From the NCBI GenBank assembly GCA_963800255.1, contig CAWDAK010000013.1, forward strand, positions 1 to 64,000: a stretch of DNA of 64,000 nucleotides, read 5' to 3'. Each line of letters opens with the position of its first letter. The stretch's first letter is position 1. The notes under the pieces were generated by a model that did no database searches, was not told the origin of the DNA, and saw only the letters and a program-made list of their open reading frames with translations. Positions 13,210-21,807 of the stretch are shown here, piece by piece. The stretch comes from DATFVA01 sp963800255 (lineage in GTDB: Bacteria; Bacteroidota; Ignavibacteria; Ignavibacteriales; Ignavibacteriaceae). A program made the translations under genes and the position numbers.

Positions 13210-14766
13210 ATGAAGAAATATTTACTATCATTATTTGTTGCGCTCGGACTGATAAGTCTGGCTTCAGCAAATACTTTTAACGTCGATGTTGCCAACTATG
13301 CATTTACACCGGCCGATATCGTTTGTAACGTAGGTGATACCGTTGTCTGGACATTAAGCAGCGGAATGCATACCACAACCTCAACTTCAGTTCCTTCCGG
13401 TGCAGCTGCCTGGGATTATACCTTCAGCGGCGTTGGTGACACCTACTCTTATGTCGTTGCCTTACCGGGAAGCTATACTTATGAATGCACAATTCATACT
13501 TCAATGCAGGGAACAATAACAGCAAGTTATGCATTCCCGTATGTGGAAAATTTTGATTATGCTGCAGGTGAACTTTTAATCGATCACGGATGGCAGCTAA
13601 GCGGCAGCAGCGTTGTTAATCCGCTTACTGTTACTTCCCCAGGACTTACTTTCCCGGGATACCCCTACGTATCAGGTAATGCTGCAACTTTAACCACAAG
13701 TGGAGAGGATCTTTATGTTAATTTTGCTAACCCCGGTCCTTCATCCGGCGATGTTTATATGGCGTTTATGTTGGATGTTACAGCTGCACAAACTGGAGAT
13801 TATTTTATAGCCCTGTCTGCAGCCAGTGCTCAAACCAACTATTATGATAGAATCCATCTTAAAAGTTCCGGAGCAGGATATTTAATCGGTGTTAGTAAGA
13901 GCAATGAAGTTTCCGGCGGAGCTGTTTATGGTACAACGGAACTTACTTTTGATCAGACATATTTAATCGTAACAAAATATGTTTTTAATCCTGATTCAGC
14001 CAATGATGATGCGATCTCTATTTTTGTATTAACCTCTGATATTCCTGCAATTGAACCATCTAATCCAGAAATTGATTCTTATGTTAATACTACTAAAACT
14101 GACATAAGCGATATTTCAACTGTAACTCTAAGACAGGGAAATTCCAGCAATGCTGCATCACTTGTAATTGATGGAATCAGAATTGGTACAACCTGGAATG
14201 ATGTAGTTCCCGTTGAATTAACTTCATTTACTGCTTCTGTTTCGAACAATTCAGTTACGCTTAACTGGAAGACAGCTACTGAAACTAATAACCGCGGATT
14301 TTCGGTCCAGAGAAAAACGAATGGTTCAGCATGGACAAACGTTTCATTTGTAACCGGTAATGGAACCACCACTCAGCCGCACGAATATTCCTATGTTGAC
14401 AATAACCTGGAAACAGGCAGATATTCCTACAGACTTAAACAGGTTGATATGGATGGATCTTATGAATATTCAAATGTAGCTGAAGCCAGCGTTGACGCTC
14501 CGGCAAAGTTTAATCTTGCTCAGAATTATCCAAACCCTTTCAATCCTACAACTAAAATTGATTTCACTGTTCCTTCAAACAGCAATGTTAAATTAACTGT
14601 TTACAATGTACTTGGACAGCAGATTGTAGTTCTGGTTAATGGATTTTTGAAATCCGGCAGTCATTCAGTTGATTTTAATGCAGTTGGACTAAATAGCGGC
14701 TTATATTTCTATAAGCTGGAATCTAACGGTGTTTCTCTCGTTAAAAAGATGATGCTGGTTAAATAA
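13210..14766 (+). CDS. T9SS-exported cupredoxin-domain protein
   Basis: A probable secreted or cell-surface copper protein. Numbered from the second ATG (518 residues), it has a signal peptide (1-20, ASA) and a plastocyanin-like cupredoxin domain (about 21-107). Its type 1 copper ligands can be read as His54, Cys93, His96 and Met99 (CTIHTSM). A middle region of about 200 residues looks like a beta-sandwich. A fibronectin-like segment follows (from about 335, VPVELTSFTASV), then a T9SS type A sorting domain (about 435-518, NYPNPFNPTTKI to the end KKMMLVK). GGAG at 13201-13204 is 5 bases before the ATG at 13210 and only 2 before that at 13207, which favours 13210. It is monocistronic, closed by a strong terminator. 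Electron transfer or copper binding is inferred from the ligands. Confidence 0.88.
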   Translation: MKKYLLSLFVALGLISLASANTFNVDVANYAFTPADIVCNVGDTVVWTLSSGMHTTTSTSVPSGAAAWDYTFSGVGDTYSYVVALPGSYTYECTIHTSMQGTITASYAFPYVENFDYAAGELLIDHGWQLSGSSVVNPLTVTSPGLTFPGYPYVSGNAATLTTSGEDLYVNFANPGPSSGDVYMAFMLDVTAAQTGDYFIALSAASAQTNYYDRIHLKSSGAGYLIGVSKSNEVSGGAVYGTTELTFDQTYLIVTKYVFNPDSANDDAISIFVLTSDIPAIEPSNPEIDSYVNTTKTDISDISTVTLRQGNSSNAASLVIDGIRIGTTWNDVVPVELTSFTASVSNNSVTLNWKTATETNNRGFSVQRKTNGSAWTNVSFVTGNGTTTQPHEYSYVDNNLETGRYSYRLKQVDMDGSYEYSNVAEASVDAPAKFNLAQNYPNPFNPTTKIDFTVPSNSNVKLTVYNVLGQQIVVLVNGFLKSGSHSVDFNAVGLNSGLYFYKLESNGVSLVKKMMLVK

Positions 14767-14805
14767 CGACATTTGTGCCTAAGACACAGCTTTTCAATAA
14801 TAAAG

Positions 14806-14831
14806 AGCCCGGTTCAGCGCCGGGCTTTTTT
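14806..14831 (+). terminator. Rho-independent terminator after cupredoxin gene
   Basis: A perfect 7-bp GC-rich stem, AGCCCGG (14806-14812) with CCGGGCT (14820-14826), followed by a T-run. Confidence 0.9.
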
Positions 14832-14898
14832 ATTTCTTTTATGCTTGATTACGTCCTCAAAAATTGTCTAAATTAAGCCCTCACAACTTTATGTTAAT

Positions 14899-15054
14899 AT
14901 GCTTGGATTTGTAAAATCAGATAAGAATAATGTCTACCTTGGCGGTGAGATTTTTAAGGCAAAACAGAGAAAAAGACGGATTATTTCAACCCTTCTTGCT
15001 TTGGCGGGTTTCATCCTCCTAAACTTCATTTTATACTATCTCACACACGTTTAG
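14899..15054 (+). CDS. Small single-pass membrane protein (51 aa)
   Basis: A short ORF below usual length cut-offs. The product has a polar, basic N-terminal half ending in KAKQRKRR, then one hydrophobic helix of about 20 residues (about 29-48), and ends YYLTHV. The positive-inside arrangement suggests a cytoplasmic N-terminus. It sits between the cupredoxin terminator and the miaB promoter, so it is probably expressed alone. I see no strong ribosome site. It is coding-like in composition, but I do not recognise a family. Confidence 0.5.
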   Translation: MLGFVKSDKNNVYLGGEIFKAKQRKRRIISTLLALAGFILLNFILYYLTHV

Positions 15055-15083
15055 TTTTGGATCCTTGAGAACTCCATTTTATA

Positions 15084-15114
15084 TTGAACTCCTGCCTCTA
15101 TAAGCTTATATTTC
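15084..15114 (+). promoter_or_regulatory. Promoter upstream of miaB
   Basis: TTGAAC (15084-15089), a 17-bp spacer, then TATATTTC (15107-15114), one mismatch from TAnnTTTG. It ends 20 bp before the miaB start codon, so any leader would be very short. Confidence 0.5.
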
Positions 15115-15134
15115 CTTTTTATTTTAGCTGAAAA

Positions 15135-16484
15135 ATGAGACAAAATAAAGTATATATTGAGACTTACGGCTGCCAGATGAACCTGGCCGATACAGAGATT
15201 GTAATGGGTATCCTTAATAATAACGGATATTGTATTTCTACAACTGCTGAAGATGCAGACGTTGTTTTATTAAATACGTGCAGTATCCGGGAAAATGCCG
15301 AGCAAAGGATTTACGGACGTCTGGGCAACTTCAAAACTATTAAGAATTCAAAGCCCGACCTGGTTGTCGGTATCCTCGGCTGCATGGCTGAAAGGCTCAG
15401 AAAAGATTTGATTGATGATAAGAAAATTGTCGACCTTATTGTTGGTCCTGATGAATATCGCAGACTTCCTGAATTAATTGACGTTGCTTTCAATGGTGAA
15501 AAGGGAATAGGTGTAAGGTTATCTAAGACTGAAACCTATGATGATATAATTCCGTACCGGGAAGACGGATTGCAGGCATGGATCTCGGTAATGCGCGGCT
15601 GTGATAAATTCTGTACTTTCTGTGTAGTACCGTTTACACGCGGCAGGGAGAGGAGTAAACCACTGGTTTCGGTAGTTAATGAAATTCGTAAACTATCAGA
15701 AAGAGGTTTCAGGGAAGTTACTCTTCTTGGACAGAATGTCAATTCATACCTTGATGCTGAAAATGATTTTGCCGACCTGCTAGCTGCCTCTGCTCTGGCT
15801 GACAGGAATATGAGGATAAGATTTACAACTTCACATCCACAGGATTTATCAGATAAACTTCTATATACAATTGCGGAACATCCAAACCTGTGCAATTATA
15901 TTCATCTGCCTGTGCAGTCCGGCTCAAACCGGATTCTAGAGCTCATGAACAGAACTTATACGATTGAACATTATCTCGATATAATTGAAAAAGCAAAAAG
16001 AATAATTCCCGGCGTTAGTTTTTCCACCGATATCATCGCAGGATTTCCCACCGAAACGTGGGAGGATCACCTGATGACCCTGGAAGTAATGAAGCATGTC
16101 AGGTACGATGGTGCTTATATGTTCAAATACTCCGCACGCGAAGGTACAAAAGCTTACAGGATGGATGATGATGTCACGGACGAAATGAAAACTAAAAGGC
16201 TTCAGGAAATCATCCAGCTTCAGCAGAAAATAAGCTTTGAAAAAAACCAGGATTTACTGGGTAAAGAAGAGGTTGTACTCATTGAAGGCTTCAGCCGAAA
16301 ATCAGACAAGTTCCTTGCAGGTAGAACCGATACTAATAAAGTTTTGATCGTTCCTTTTGATGAGAGGATCAAAGAAGGTGCTTATATAAAGGCTAAAATT
16401 ACAAGAGCAACCCATGCAACGCTCTTTGGCGAAATTACGGGAATTGACGGTTTAATGGATGAAGATCTCGGTATGACGGGTTAA
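15135..16484 (+). CDS. miaB: tRNA-2-methylthio-N6-dimethylallyladenosine synthase MiaB
   Basis: A radical-SAM methylthiotransferase that adds the 2-methylthio group to i6A37 of tRNAs reading UNN codons. At 449 residues the length is normal. The N-terminal UPF0004 domain holds the auxiliary cluster cysteines Cys13 (TYGCQMN), Cys49 (LNTCSIRENAEQR) and Cys83 (LGCMAER). The radical-SAM cluster is Cys156, Cys160 and Cys163 (MRGCDKFCTFC). A TRAM domain closes the protein (about 383-445). The NTCSIRENAE wording separates MiaB from RimO, which is also in this window at 25902. It starts a plus-strand run with the SPOR protein 33 bp downstream. Confidence 0.97.
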   Translation: MRQNKVYIETYGCQMNLADTEIVMGILNNNGYCISTTAEDADVVLLNTCSIRENAEQRIYGRLGNFKTIKNSKPDLVVGILGCMAERLRKDLIDDKKIVDLIVGPDEYRRLPELIDVAFNGEKGIGVRLSKTETYDDIIPYREDGLQAWISVMRGCDKFCTFCVVPFTRGRERSKPLVSVVNEIRKLSERGFREVTLLGQNVNSYLDAENDFADLLAASALADRNMRIRFTTSHPQDLSDKLLYTIAEHPNLCNYIHLPVQSGSNRILELMNRTYTIEHYLDIIEKAKRIIPGVSFSTDIIAGFPTETWEDHLMTLEVMKHVRYDGAYMFKYSAREGTKAYRMDDDVTDEMKTKRLQEIIQLQQKISFEKNQDLLGKEEVVLIEGFSRKSDKFLAGRTDTNKVLIVPFDERIKEGAYIKAKITRATHATLFGEITGIDGLMDEDLGMTG

Positions 16485-16517
16485 ATTGTTCTCCCTGTTG
16501 TTCATAAGGATTTATAT

Positions 16518-17216
16518 ATGAGAAAATTGAGTATAATAAAACCCCTGTTTTTTGTACTTCTCCTTTGTATCAGCGTACCTCTGTATTCACAGGAAAAAGA
16601 TATTGTTCCCTACCTGAAATTAATTGAAGGAGGAGCCAGGGATTCTGTAATGCAGGTCCTGCCCCAGTTAAAAAAGTCCTTTCCAAATGATCCTTCCGTA
16701 CTCTTCCTTGAAGGAGTACTTTCTGAAAATGGTCAGGATGCAATTCCAATCTATAACAGGATCTTGAACGATTTTCCCGGAAGTAAATATGCAGATGCCT
16801 CAATTTACCGGCTTTATTCCTATTATTACTCACTGGGATTATATAATACAGCAGAAAGTTTTTTGAAGAGACTAAAAAATGGATATCCTTCCTCTCCGTA
16901 TATCGAGCTGGCGAAGAGAGAAATACCTTCAGGCAACGAAATATCCTCCCCCCAGGAATTAGCCCCGCAGGATACAAAAAACTACATATTTACCATCCAG
17001 GCAGGTGCCTTCAGCAATGATTCTAACGCGGTTTCACTAAAGAAAACTTTCGAAGATGCCGGGTATTATTCATTTATTAAAAATAAATCTGTTGGTGGTA
17101 CGGTATTCCGCGTAGTATATGCCGGCAGGTTTGAAAAACGTGAAGAAGCTGAAAGTTTTCTACAGGCAGTTAACAGCCAGTTTGATCTTAAAGGTCAGAT
17201 CGTTCCTATAAAATGA
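16518..17216 (+). CDS. SPOR-domain protein with TPR-like repeats
   Basis: A 232-residue exported protein. It has a signal peptide (about 1-25, ending LYSQ), a helical TPR-like middle (about 30-130, with SKYADASIYRLYSYYYSLG matching a tetratricopeptide pattern) and a C-terminal SPOR domain (about 153-232, beginning YIFTIQAGAFSNDSNA). SPOR domains bind peptidoglycan stripped of stem peptides, usually at division sites. A cell-wall or division role is inferred. It follows miaB by 33 bp. Confidence 0.85.
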   Translation: MRKLSIIKPLFFVLLLCISVPLYSQEKDIVPYLKLIEGGARDSVMQVLPQLKKSFPNDPSVLFLEGVLSENGQDAIPIYNRILNDFPGSKYADASIYRLYSYYYSLGLYNTAESFLKRLKNGYPSSPYIELAKREIPSGNEISSPQELAPQDTKNYIFTIQAGAFSNDSNAVSLKKTFEDAGYYSFIKNKSVGGTVFRVVYAGRFEKREEAESFLQAVNSQFDLKGQIVPIK

Positions 17217-17414
17217 CGCTGAATTATAAGTTCCGGCTTTAGGGAAAAGTCAAGAAAAAACCGCTGCCGCCCCAAAAAGTATATCCCGAAAACAAGGAAA
17301 ATAACCGGATGAAAGCATCTGAAGTGTTACGGGTTACAGCGGTTAAGGCTTTCTTTAATAAAGGGTTAAAAAGTGATATATTTAACAATTAAGTATATGT
17401 TCTTTTAGATTGAA

Positions 17415-18515
17415 ATGACTACAGAGGAATTTAAAAATAAATTTGGAATTATAAGCTCTACCAAGGAAATGAATGACCTGGTGGACATTACGATGCAGGT
17501 AGCCCGCTCGGATATATCTGTTCTTATTTATGGTGAAAGCGGGGTGGGTAAAGAAGTTTTTGCCCGCGCAATACATGGATACAGCAGCAGGGCTGATAAG
17601 CAGATGGTAAATGTAAACTGCGGAGCCATCCCAGAAGGAATACTTGAGAGTGAGTTATTCGGGCATAAAAAAGGATCATTCACCGGGGCAGTTGAAAGCA
17701 GGAAAGGCTACTTTGAAATAGCAGACGGCGGTACGCTTTTTCTTGATGAGATAGGCGAAATGCCTCTTCATACACAGGTTAAGCTTCTACGTGCAATTGA
17801 GACTAACGAATTTATGAAGATTGGGGCAGAGACTGTTACCAGGGTCGACGTCAGAATTATTGCGGCAACGAATAAGGATCTTCAAAGAGAAGTAGATGCC
17901 AGGCATTTCCGCGAGGACCTTTATTTCAGATTAAAAGCGGTTTCCCTGAATGTACCGCCTTTGAGAAGAAGGAAAGCTGATATTGAAGAGCTAGCCAGGT
18001 ACTTTGCAAAAGCTTATGCTGAGCAAAATGGAATTCGACCAAGACCAATAACTGATGATGCAATTGAACTACTTAAAAATTATCCCTGGCCGGGGAATGT
18101 TAGAGAACTTAAAAATACCATGGAAACAGCTATTGCTCTTAACAGAAACGGGATGCTTGATACCGCCTCCTTTGTGGCTTTATTACATCCTTCCATTGAA
18201 GAAGAAGCCCCTCCGAGGAATCTTCCAATTTTTGTGAAGAGAACCCCTGAAGAAGTTGACAGGGAACTGCTGTACCGTGCATTATTTGAAATCAAAAAAG
18301 ACCTGATAGAACTCAAAGATCTGGTGCACCAGAGACCGGATGATAATTACTACCAGGGAGGTGAACAGCGTGAGGTAATACCGCTTGCTGAAGCCGAGAA
18401 AGCTGCAATTACAGCCGCCCTGGATAAAACACGGGGAAATAAAAGAAGTGCAGCAGATCTCCTGGAGATCAGTGAAAGAACCCTTTTCAGAAAACTTAAA
18501 AAATATGGTCTTTAG
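17415..18515 (+). CDS. Sigma-54 activator without sensor domain
   Basis: A bacterial enhancer-binding protein of 366 residues, reduced to an AAA+ domain and a Fis-type HTH. It has Walker A GESGVGKE (40-47), the sigma-54 contact loop GSFTGA (87-92), Walker B TLFLDEIGE (107-115), the R-finger region and WPGNVREL. The C-terminal HTH (about 325-366) reads KRSAADLLEISERTLFRKL. There is no receiver, GAF or PAS domain, so activity must be set by expression level or a partner. The contact loop has Ser where GAFTGA has Ala. The final 11 bases overlap lptE, a strong sign of translational coupling with envelope genes. Confidence 0.92.
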   Translation: MTTEEFKNKFGIISSTKEMNDLVDITMQVARSDISVLIYGESGVGKEVFARAIHGYSSRADKQMVNVNCGAIPEGILESELFGHKKGSFTGAVESRKGYFEIADGGTLFLDEIGEMPLHTQVKLLRAIETNEFMKIGAETVTRVDVRIIAATNKDLQREVDARHFREDLYFRLKAVSLNVPPLRRRKADIEELARYFAKAYAEQNGIRPRPITDDAIELLKNYPWPGNVRELKNTMETAIALNRNGMLDTASFVALLHPSIEEEAPPRNLPIFVKRTPEEVDRELLYRALFEIKKDLIELKDLVHQRPDDNYYQGGEQREVIPLAEAEKAAITAALDKTRGNKRSAADLLEISERTLFRKLKKYGL

Positions 18516-19065
18516 AGAAAAAATTCAAAGTAAACCAGGCTTTGCTTCCCTGCTCGTTAGAGTCCCGGCTAAAATATTTTGCTTGTTTATCACTCTGGTC
18601 CTAATTAATTTTACCGGGTGCTGTATATATTCTTTTACAGGAGCTTCGGTCCCACAGCATCTTAAGACTATTGCAATACCGATAGCTGAAGATAGAAGCG
18701 GTTCAGGTGAACCGGGATTGAAAGAGCTACTAACTAATCAGCTGGTTCAGAAATTTATAAACGATAATACTCTGCAGGTTACAGAAAAAGTTAACGCTGA
18801 TGCACTTCTCGATTGTGTAATTCTCCCATTAAGTGATGCCCCGGCGGTTATTTCCGCAGGTGAGAATGTAAAGGCGAGAAGAATCACCATCAACGTGCAG
18901 GTTACGTATAAGGATTTGATAAAAAGAAAAACTATTTTCGATAAAAAATTCTCGAATTACGCTGACTATTCGGGTGGAACTATCAGTCAAAGAAGAGATG
19001 CAATACAAGAGGCAGTAGATAAGATAACTGAAGATATCCTGTTGGATACCGTATCAGGATGGTAA
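18505..19065 (+). CDS. lptE: LptE family LPS-assembly lipoprotein
   Basis: LptE plugs the LptD barrel, which inserts lipopolysaccharide into the outer leaflet of the outer membrane. The ATG at 18505 overlaps the end of the sigma-54 activator by 11 bases and gives 186 residues. A longer in-frame ORF from 18385 lies inside the activator and is not needed. The signal segment ends in a lipobox (INFTGCC), followed by a family-like YSFTGASVPQHLKTIAIP stretch and a C-terminal DAIQEAVDKITEDI helix. Sequence similarity in this family is low, so the call rests on architecture and the PQHLKTIAIP pattern. A GT2 gene follows 19 bp downstream. Confidence 0.85.
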   Translation: MVFREKIQSKPGFASLLVRVPAKIFCLFITLVLINFTGCCIYSFTGASVPQHLKTIAIPIAEDRSGSGEPGLKELLTNQLVQKFINDNTLQVTEKVNADALLDCVILPLSDAPAVISAGENVKARRITINVQVTYKDLIKRKTIFDKKFSNYADYSGGTISQRRDAIQEAVDKITEDILLDTVSGW

Positions 19066-19084
19066 ATTTTAATGAGGTTTTAAA

Positions 19085-20536
19085 ATGGACGATGTAGTTC
19101 TTATTGGTTACTTTGTTTCTTTGTTCATATTATTTGTGTTCGGGTGCCACGGTTTTATAATGATGTATTATCATAAAAAATACCGGAATGTTAAACACGA
19201 ACCAAAAACGGTAAACGATTTCACTTCTACAGTAACAATTCAACTCCCACTCTATAATGAACTCTATGTAGTTGAAAGGCTGATAAATGCGGTATGTGAA
19301 ATAGAATATCCAAAAGATAAGCTTGATATACAGATACTTGATGATTCAACTGATGAAACAACCGCGATTACTGAAAAGATTGTTCGTGAAAAACAACTTC
19401 TCGGGTTCGACATTGTTCATATAAGGAGAGGGACACGCGAAGGTTTTAAGGCTGGAGCATTAAAAGAAGGTCTCAAAACTTCTAAAGGCGAATACATAGC
19501 AATTTTTGATGCGGATTTCATCCCGCATAAAGATTTTTTGAAGAAGACACTTACTTTTTTCTCAGATGAAAAAGTGGGAATGGTTCAGACCCGCTGGGAG
19601 CATATCAACGGTGATTATTCTATACTTACAAAAGCACAGGCTCTTGCTCTTGACGGCCACTTTGTTATCGAACAAACTGTGAGGAATAAAGCAGGCTTCT
19701 TTATAAACTTTAACGGCACCGGCGGTATATGGAAAAGAGAATGCATAATGGATGCAGGCAACTGGCATGCCGATACTCTTACTGAAGACCTGGATCTCAG
19801 CTATCGTGCCCAGCTTAACGGATGGCGCTTTGTTTTCCTGCCCGACTTCACTTCTCCTGCTGAGCTTCCTTCTGAAATAAATGCTCTTAAAACACAGCAA
19901 TTCAGATGGACAAAAGGAGCGATTGAAACGGCAAAGAAAATTCTTCCGCTTGTATGGAAATCAAAAATTCCACTCAGGATAAAGCTGCAGTCCACTTTCC
20001 ATCTTACTAATAACCTTGTATTTCCTTTTATATTGCTCGCTGCAATTCTGAACGTTCCATTAATATTTATAAAAAACAGCGGCTCTCACGAAGCGTACTT
20101 TGCTATTCTCTCACTCTTTGTACTTGCTTTCGTCAGCTCTTTCCTTTTCTATCTCTATTCGCAGAAAGATATTAGAACTGACTGGAGAAAGAAAATAGTT
20201 CTATTCCCGCTCTTCATGGCAGGCAGTATGGGTTTTGCTGTAAACAATTCCCGTGCGGTTATTGAAGGTCTGCTTAACAGGAAAAGTGAATTCATACGTA
20301 CACCGAAATTCCAGGTTGTATCTGAACGTGATACCTGGATGGGAAAACGATATCTTTCGAAAAAACTCGGATTTTCAGTTTATGTTGAAGCCATTATGGC
20401 CATATATTGTCTTGTCGGCATAGCTTCCTCAATTTATTTCCTTGAGATAGCAGCTTTGCCGTTCCAGATCCTCTTTTTTGTAGGATTTTCATTTGTTTCT
20501 GTCACTTCAATAAAACACGCATTCGCAAAGGCATAG
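19085..20536 (+). CDS. Membrane-bound GT2 glycosyltransferase (cellulose synthase-like)
   Basis: A 483-residue inner-membrane family 2 glycosyltransferase. It has one N-terminal helix (about 5-28) and several C-terminal helices (about 300-345, 380-400 and 430-480). The cytosolic catalytic domain carries LDDSTDE (85-91), the DAD metal motif (142-144), TED (233-235) and QQFRW (271-275), the D,D,D,QxxRW set of processive polysaccharide synthases. The product sugar cannot be told from sequence; mannan or glucan synthase-like enzymes and glucosylceramide-type enzymes share this layout. It lies 19 bp after lptE and 4 bp before a TPR gene. Confidence 0.9.
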   Translation: MDDVVLIGYFVSLFILFVFGCHGFIMMYYHKKYRNVKHEPKTVNDFTSTVTIQLPLYNELYVVERLINAVCEIEYPKDKLDIQILDDSTDETTAITEKIVREKQLLGFDIVHIRRGTREGFKAGALKEGLKTSKGEYIAIFDADFIPHKDFLKKTLTFFSDEKVGMVQTRWEHINGDYSILTKAQALALDGHFVIEQTVRNKAGFFINFNGTGGIWKRECIMDAGNWHADTLTEDLDLSYRAQLNGWRFVFLPDFTSPAELPSEINALKTQQFRWTKGAIETAKKILPLVWKSKIPLRIKLQSTFHLTNNLVFPFILLAAILNVPLIFIKNSGSHEAYFAILSLFVLAFVSSFLFYLYSQKDIRTDWRKKIVLFPLFMAGSMGFAVNNSRAVIEGLLNRKSEFIRTPKFQVVSERDTWMGKRYLSKKLGFSVYVEAIMAIYCLVGIASSIYFLEIAALPFQILFFVGFSFVSVTSIKHAFAKA

Positions 20537-20540
20537 GATT

Positions 20541-21167
20541 TTGGGTAAATCAGCTTCTGAAACTTTTAACGATAAAGTAAACCTTATATACGAATATAAT
20601 AGACGATCACCGCTGTTTGTCCGTGTGGCAAACAGTGAGATTGAAAAGAACAATGTGCAGAGAGCTATCGAGATACTTAATGACGGATTATCAATCTATC
20701 CTGACTACACAACAGCACATATTCTTCGCGGGAAAGCATTAATGTTACTTGGAAATTATAGGGATGCGCTGGAGTCTTTCCGTACCGGCAGTGAACTTCT
20801 CAGTTCTCCCGCGGTGTATGAATATTATATGCACGAAGTTGAGAACCTGAAGAAACAGAGAGTTCTTTTTGAATCTTCTCATAGTCCTGCTTTCCTTAAA
20901 GAAGAAGGAGCCCCTAAGCAAAATAAGATCAGCCTGGAACAGGAATTATCTTCATTTGATTCGATGTCCGAGTCGAAGCAGGATACATCTTCAGCAAAAC
21001 CGGGAGGTTCCGATTCAATTGTTTCTGAAACACTTGCTAATATCTATATAACGCAGGGAGAATTCAGAGAAGCTCTGAAAATCTATGAACGATTATTAAC
21101 TAAGAATCCTCAAAAAAAGGATGATTACCTAAAAAAGATCGAAGAGTTAAAATCAGAACTCGAATAA
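20541..21167 (+). CDS. TPR-repeat protein
   Basis: A 208-residue soluble protein with a TTG start, 4 bp after the GT2 gene. TPR motifs are visible at about 33-66 (AIEILNDGLSIYPDYTTAH) and 67-90 (RGKALMLLGNYRDALESFR), and another near the C-terminus (about 163-195, LANIYITQGEFREALKIYE). A low-complexity linker rich in Ser, Glu and Lys separates them. There is no signal peptide, so it probably acts in the cytoplasm as a scaffold, perhaps for the neighbouring glycosyltransferase. No function can be given from sequence. Confidence 0.8.
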   Translation: MGKSASETFNDKVNLIYEYNRRSPLFVRVANSEIEKNNVQRAIEILNDGLSIYPDYTTAHILRGKALMLLGNYRDALESFRTGSELLSSPAVYEYYMHEVENLKKQRVLFESSHSPAFLKEEGAPKQNKISLEQELSSFDSMSESKQDTSSAKPGGSDSIVSETLANIYITQGEFREALKIYERLLTKNPQKKDDYLKKIEELKSELE

Positions 21168-21195
21168 ACTGATTTACCTTTATTCATTATCCCCG

Positions 21196-21807
21196 ATGAA
21201 TTTATCAAACCTTACAAAGCTTACCCGGACATTTTATAAAAGAGATGTCCTTACAGTAGCACCTGAACTCCTTGGTAAAATCCTGGTAAAAGCCGACCGT
21301 TCAGAAATACTTGCAGGCAGGATCGTTGAAGTTGAGGCTTATGACGGAAGCATCGATGAAGCCGCTCATACTTTCAGGGGAAAAACAAAAAGAAATGAAA
21401 TTATGTTCGGGCAAGGGGGGTATTTCTATGTATATTTCACTTATGGTGCGCATTTCTGCTGCAACATAGTTACCGGCAGAGAAGGGCACGGTACTGCTTT
21501 ATTGATAAGAGGCATAGAGCCTGTTGCCGGAATTGAAAAGATGGCAATCAACCGTTTCGGAAAAAATTTGATAAATGAAAAAGAAAAATATAATTTGACC
21601 AGCGGACCGGGAAAAGTTTGCCAGGCTTTCGGAATAAACCGTGAATATTATGGAGAAGATCTTATCAACGGCAGAATATATCTTCTCAATCAGAGGAAAA
21701 TACCAGGAGAAAAAATCATCCGGACAACAAGGATAGGAATAAAGAAATCAGTCTCACTGAACTGGCGCTTCTATATAAAAGATAATCCATTTGTTTCCAG
21801 AAAATGA
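21196..21807 (+). CDS. 3-methyladenine DNA glycosylase (AAG/MPG family)
   Basis: A base-excision repair enzyme that removes alkylated purines such as 3-methyladenine and hypoxanthine. At 203 residues it is normal for bacterial AAG. Glu47 in VEAY (47-49) matches the water-activating Glu125 of human AAG, and Tyr49 matches Tyr127. The YVYFTYGAHFCCNI strand matches human YVYIIYGMYFCMNI, but the DNA-intercalating Tyr162 position is His here. GPGKVCQAFGI is also conserved. It overlaps the next glycosyltransferase gene by 4 bases. Confidence 0.93.
   Translation: MNLSNLTKLTRTFYKRDVLTVAPELLGKILVKADRSEILAGRIVEVEAYDGSIDEAAHTFRGKTKRNEIMFGQGGYFYVYFTYGAHFCCNIVTGREGHGTALLIRGIEPVAGIEKMAINRFGKNLINEKEKYNLTSGPGKVCQAFGINREYYGEDLINGRIYLLNQRKIPGEKIIRTTRIGIKKSVSLNWRFYIKDNPFVSRK

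Noticed and set aside
18385..18504. Longer lptE start at 18385
   Set aside because: It would read 40 codons of the activator's HTH in another frame. The ATG at 18505 places the lipobox at a sensible distance.
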